NCBI GenBank assembly: GCA_963766365.1
Contig: CAVXZK010000012.1
Location: 68,468-132,467, forward strand
Source of the DNA: JALORV01 sp963766365
GTDB taxonomy: Bacteria; Pseudomonadota; Gammaproteobacteria; Burkholderiales; Burkholderiaceae_F
Direction: 5' to 3'
DNA length: 64,000 bases
Shown piece after piece: positions 62,765-64,000 of the stretch; the first letter of the stretch is position 1, and each line of letters starts with the position of its first letter. The notes beneath the pieces are model-generated. The model saw only the letters and a list, made by a program, of their open reading frames with translations. It made no database searches and was not told the DNA's origin. The position numbers and the translations under genes were made by a program.

Positions 62765-63769
62765 ATCGGTGGCTGCACCGCGTGTTCGTTGGTCTGCTGC
62801 TCGCTTGCGGCGCGCTGCCCGCAACGGCCGACGAGTTTCGGCCGGCCTACCTGCAATTGACGCAGATCGACGCGACTACCTATGACGTGCTGTGGAAGTT
62901 GCCGGCGCTGGACGAATTGACCACGTTCAAGCTGCGCCCGCAGTTTCCGGACGGGGACTCGCACGCTGACTCCCGTGTACAGCAGTTTCGCGGCAGGCAC
63001 AGCAGTGCAGCGCTGGCGCATCTCGGTCGAGGGCGGATTCGCCGGCCAGGCAGTCGAGTTCCCCGATCTTTCAAAGAACCGCATCGACGTGCTGGTGCGG
63101 CTCGCGCGCAGCGACGGCACCGCGCAACTGGGCCGCGTGCTGGCGCTCGAGCCGCGCTTTGTCTTCACCGACAGTCCCGGCACTTTCGAGGTCGCGCAGA
63201 CCTACACGCTGCTGGGCGTCGAACACATCCTGTTGGGCGTCGACCATCTGCTGTTCGTGCTGGCGCTGCTGCTTCTGGTCAAAGGAACGGGCCGCCTGAT
63301 CGCGACCGTCACCGCGTTTACTGTCGCGCACAGCCTCACGCTGTTCGCGGCGACGCTCGGGTGGGTGCATGTTCCAGGCCCGCCGGTCGAAGCAGCGATC
63401 GCGCTCTCTATCGTCTTCGTTGCGAGCGAAATCGTCCACGCGCAGCAAGGCAAGCTCGGTCTGACCCAGCGTTACCCGTGGTTGGTGGCATTTACCTTCG
63501 GGCTGCTCCACGGGCTTGGCTTCGCCGGTGCGCTGGCGGAGGTCGGCTTGCCCCAGCTATCGATACCGCTCGCCCTTCTGTTCTTCAACATCGGTGTCGA
63601 GATCGGTCAACTGCTGTTCATCGCAGCGATTCTGGTCGTGATCGCGGCCGGGCGTCTGGCGTTACGCAGCTTCGGATCGCGTCAGCCCGACTGGTGGCGG
63701 CGGGTACCGCCCTATGCGATTGGTGCGATCGCGAGCTTCTGGTTCGTCGAGCGCGTCGCCGGCTTCTGA
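62761..63769 (+). CDS. HupE/UreJ-family membrane protein (one frameshift)
   Basis: A signal peptide (VGLLLACGALPATADE) is followed by a periplasmic beta domain split by a shift near 62,950; the frame then continues as TPVYSSFAAGTAVQRWRISV. The C-terminal half has about six membrane segments with HILLGVDHLLFVLALLLL, TVAHSLTLFAATLG and FGLLHGLGFAGAL, the His-rich motifs of HupE/UreJ metal permeases. About 335 residues in total. Proteins of this subfamily are often found with sulfatases and DUF3604 proteins; the transported ion is not known. No gene is visible in the last 231 bases of the window. Confidence 0.8.
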
Positions 63770-64000
63770 GTGCATCGGCCTGGGTTGCCGATTGCGGTCC
63801 ACCGTTGGTCACTTCCGATGTCCGCCCCTTGCCAGGTTGCATGGATCCGTGCGAGGTCCCCTGATATGCCGACCAAGATGTCGGGTTACAGCCTTTCGCG
63901 GCGGCTGCACTTGGTCGCGGTCTGCCGATCAGGCTGACGTCGGCTTTCGGCGTGAAATCGAGGGCAGCTTCCGGGAGACCCGAATGGCAGCAAGGGGTCG

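Noticed and set aside
63770..64000. Possible gene at the right edge
   Set aside because: No start signal or motif is visible in the last 231 bases on either strand.

Overview
The window is GC-rich chromosomal DNA of a proteobacterium, most likely a gammaproteobacterium. The gene order carA-(gmhA)-carB-greA, yhbY opposite, rlmE-ftsH-folP-glmM is the gammaproteobacterial housekeeping block, and it is followed by a complete pstSCAB-phoU-phoB-phoR cluster.

Left part (1-24,087): start of transaldolase (minus strand), carbamoyl-phosphate synthase with an inserted phosphoheptose isomerase gene, greA, yhbY, rlmE, ftsH, folP and glmM. Next comes a phosphate-starvation neighbourhood: a glycosyltransferase plus PlcP/LpxH-like metallophosphoesterase pair, a PhoX-type phosphatase, an arsenite-permease (ACR3) remnant, a fasciclin lipoprotein, and the Pst transporter with its PhoU/PhoB/PhoR control genes. 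It closes with three tRNA genes (Pro-TGG, Arg-TCT, His-GTG). Pho boxes lie in front of pstS and, less certainly, in front of the metallophosphoesterase gene. From carB to phoR every reading frame is clean.

Middle part (24,735-46,121): one minus-strand run of seven tightly packed genes for very large, poorly known proteins. In transcription order they are a phospholipase-D-like protein, a first DUF6603-like protein, a trypsin-like protease, a second DUF6603-like protein, a ~1,060-residue protein with a membrane hairpin, a ~1,775-residue protein and a ~634-residue protein. Genes are joined by ATGA-type overlaps or gaps of 3-28 bases, so they probably act together. The two DUF6603-like genes share a 1,739-base block with no difference that I could see, although their flanks have diverged. 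This cluster, directly beyond the tRNA genes, is the best candidate for an undescribed system.

Right part (46-64 kb): accessory genes. There is an orphan Rhs C-terminal fragment with a small membrane protein overlapping it (toxin/immunity-like), an NTF2-like gene broken twice, a P-loop ATPase with a winged-helix tail, a large palindrome with 20-base-period repeats, a possible HEPN plus OST-HTH protein, a nucleotidyltransferase-like gene, an IS3 transposase remnant, an Asp-box (sialidase-fold) secreted protein, a LysR regulator, and a sulfatase / outer-membrane-protein remnant / DUF3604 / parvulin / HupE cluster.

Quality warning: gmhA and most genes right of 24.7 kb carry single-base frameshifts, about forty in all and often several per gene, while 2.1-23.8 kb has none. 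The broken frames still read as good protein on both sides of each shift, so sequencing indels are at least as likely as gene decay. I joined such frames into single features and say so in each entry.
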